From the NCBI GenBank assembly GCA_900545555.1, contig UQZI01000009.1:1-40997 (forward strand): a stretch of DNA of 40,997 nt, in the 5' to 3' direction. Below, piece after piece: positions 40,158 to 40,997 of this stretch. The notes below the pieces were generated by a model. It made no database searches. It had not been told where the DNA came from and worked only from the letters and a program-made list of their open reading frames with translations. Both the position numbers and the translations under genes were made by a program. Origin of the DNA: an uncultured Collinsella sp. GTDB lineage: Bacteria > Actinomycetota > Coriobacteriia > Coriobacteriales > Coriobacteriaceae. Position 1 is the stretch's first letter. The number at the start of each line of letters is the position of its first letter.

Positions 40158-40622
40158 ATGAAGATCGCAATCGGTAACGACCACGTGGCCGTCGAGCTCA
40201 AGAACATCATCAAGGAGCACCTGGAGGAGCGCGGCTACGAGGTCGTGGACTTTGGCACCAACTCCACCGAGCGTTTTGACTATCCCATCAGCGGCTACAA
40301 GGTCGGCTGCGCCGTGGCGGCAGGGGAGTGCGATCTGGGCGTTCTTATCTGTGGCACGGGCGTGGGCATCAGTCTGGCAGCCAACGCGGTTGAGGGCGTG
40401 CGCGCCGTGGTATGCTCCGAGCCCTATTCGGCCAAACTCAGCCGCGAGCACAACAACACCAACATCGTGGCCTTCGGTGCCCGCGTGGTGGGCTCCGAGC
40501 TCGCAAAGATGATCGTGGACGAATGGCTCGACGCCAAGTTCGAAGGCGGTCGTCACCAGCGCCGCATCGACATGATCGCCAAGATCAAAGAGACGCAGCA
40601 GCTCGAAGCGGCTGAAGCCTAG
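40158..40622 (+). CDS. rpiB: Ribose-5-phosphate isomerase B (RpiB/LacAB family)
   Basis: RpiB interconverts ribose 5-phosphate and ribulose 5-phosphate; relatives act on allose 6-phosphate or galactose 6-phosphate. The 154-residue protein has the phosphate-binding start IAIGNDHVAVELK with D8 and H9, the active-site cysteine C65 in LICGTGVGIS (63-72), EPYSAKLSREHNNTNIVAFGARVVG (88-112) with the catalytic histidine region, and the usual helical tail with R and K residues. AAAGGA precedes ATG 40158. It lies 68 bases after the epimerase, with which it is probably co-transcribed. A strong terminator follows. Confidence 0.94.
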   Translation: MKIAIGNDHVAVELKNIIKEHLEERGYEVVDFGTNSTERFDYPISGYKVGCAVAAGECDLGVLICGTGVGISLAANAVEGVRAVVCSEPYSAKLSREHNNTNIVAFGARVVGSELAKMIVDEWLDAKFEGGRHQRRIDMIAKIKETQQLEAAEA

Positions 40623-40640
40623 CCAAATTGACCGTACAGA

Positions 40641-40673
40641 AAAAGGGCTCGTATCAACGATGAGCCCTTTTCA
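40641..40673 (+). terminator. Intrinsic terminator after rpiB
   Basis: AAAAGGGCTC (40641-40650) pairs with GAGCCCTTTT (40662-40671) around an 11-base loop. The T-run is within the right arm. It closes the epimerase-rpiB operon. Confidence 0.85.
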
Positions 40674-40891
40674 ATTCAAACAATTCAGCCAAGTATCTAG
40701 GCGCCAAGACGCCATCCAGGCGGCAAGCAAGTAGCCCAAGGACCTGGCCGGGCGAGTCGGGTAAGTTTTTCGTAGATTCCACACGAGCCGGAAAGCACCA
40801 AATGTGCTTTCCGAGCGAGCCAGGACTGCCCGAGCAGCGAACTAAACGGCCAGACCCGCTCGCATGCTCGTCATCGTCCCGAAAGCTAAAT
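40674..40891. other. Gene-free stretch with a nested three-stem structured element
   Basis: The stretch 40623-40934 has no gene. Besides the terminators at both ends it holds a structured core. Outer stem: CTGGCCG (40744-40750) with CGGCCAG (40847-40853). Middle stem: GGCGAGTC (40751-40758) with GACTGCC (40824-40830), one bulged G. Inner hairpin: CGGAAAGCAC (40789-40798) with GTGCTTTCCG (40804-40813), five-base loop. All three are nested, so one RNA of about 110 bases could form them together. Strand and promoter are unknown. It could be a small RNA, a structured leader or trailer, or a dispersed repeat. Confidence 0.5.
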
Positions 40892-40922
40892 AAAAAGAAG
40901 GTGCGCCGGCTTTCGCCGGCGC
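40892..40922 (-). terminator. Intrinsic terminator of the right-edge - strand gene
   Basis: On the - strand GCGCCGGC pairs with GCCGGCGC (40915-40922 with 40903-40910) around a GAAA tetraloop, followed by ACCTTCTTTTTATTT. It lies 12 bases after the stop of the partial gene. Confidence 0.9.
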
Positions 40923-40934
40923 TTAATAAGGGGG

Positions 40935-40997
40935 TTAGTTGGTAGCCATCTTTTTTGCTGCGGACTCGACGTAGCTTGCCATCTCATCGACGTCGCA
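40935..40997 (-). CDS. 3' end of an unidentified gene, cut by the window edge
   Basis: The last 63 bases read on the - strand as 20 codons and a TAA stop, giving CDVDEMASYVESAAKKMATN at the C-terminus. The frame is uninterrupted and a strong terminator follows, so this is a real gene end. Too little is visible to name a family. Confidence 0.75.
   Translation of the reverse strand, partial: CDVDEMASYVESAAKKMATN

Overview
The window looks like a chromosomal segment of a Coriobacteriia (Actinomycetota) species, most likely Collinsella or a close relative. This is inferred from high-GC codon use, a division and wall (dcw) cluster without ftsA but with sepF and divIVA, and weak -35 boxes next to TANNNT-type -10 boxes. 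No rRNA, tRNA, CRISPR array, insertion sequence or prophage gene was seen.

Bases 1-15,572 hold the dcw cluster on the + strand: mraZ, rsmH, an ftsL-like gene, ftsI, murF, mraY, murD, ftsW, murG, murC, murB, ftsQ and ftsZ, closed by a strong terminator. These genes make lipid II from UDP-MurNAc peptides, flip and polymerise it at the septum, and build the Z-ring. murE, ddl and ftsA are absent. The murE position between ftsI and murF is a 128-base gap.

Bases 15,722-23,693 hold pgeF (yfiH), then a complete pstS-pstC-pstA-pstB-phoU phosphate operon, then yggS, sepF, yggT and divIVA. pgeF, yggS, sepF, yggT and divIVA usually follow ftsZ directly in Gram-positive genomes, so the phosphate operon sits inside a conserved division block. 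yggT has no ATG, GTG or TTG start that would keep its first membrane helix; an ATC (or ATT) start is proposed.

Bases 23,719-26,361 on the - strand hold a small nitroreductase with a sharp codon-usage switch, a DUF47 accessory protein and a PiT phosphate transporter. A 26-bp perfect inverted repeat separates the nitroreductase from the other two. Bases 26,575-29,790 on the + strand hold a probably leaderless small gene, a Bax-inhibitor-1 membrane protein, a macrodomain (TIGR02452/PARG-like) protein whose expected catalytic glutamate is alanine, and an SGNH hydrolase.

Bases 29,798-32,262 on the - strand hold thiC and thiD under a TPP riboswitch. Then come a membrane-anchored unknown (+), yaaA and an M18 aminopeptidase (-), and polA (+). 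The right end holds a divergent sugar-phosphate module, a LacI-family regulator facing an epimerase (Rpe/AlsE family) and rpiB, with two near-identical 18-bp palindromic operators between them. The last 312 gene-free bases contain the rpiB terminator, a nested three-stem structured element and the terminator of a - strand gene that runs off the window.

Gene starts were chosen by Shine-Dalgarno position and family alignment. All functional assignments come from reading motifs; no database search was run.
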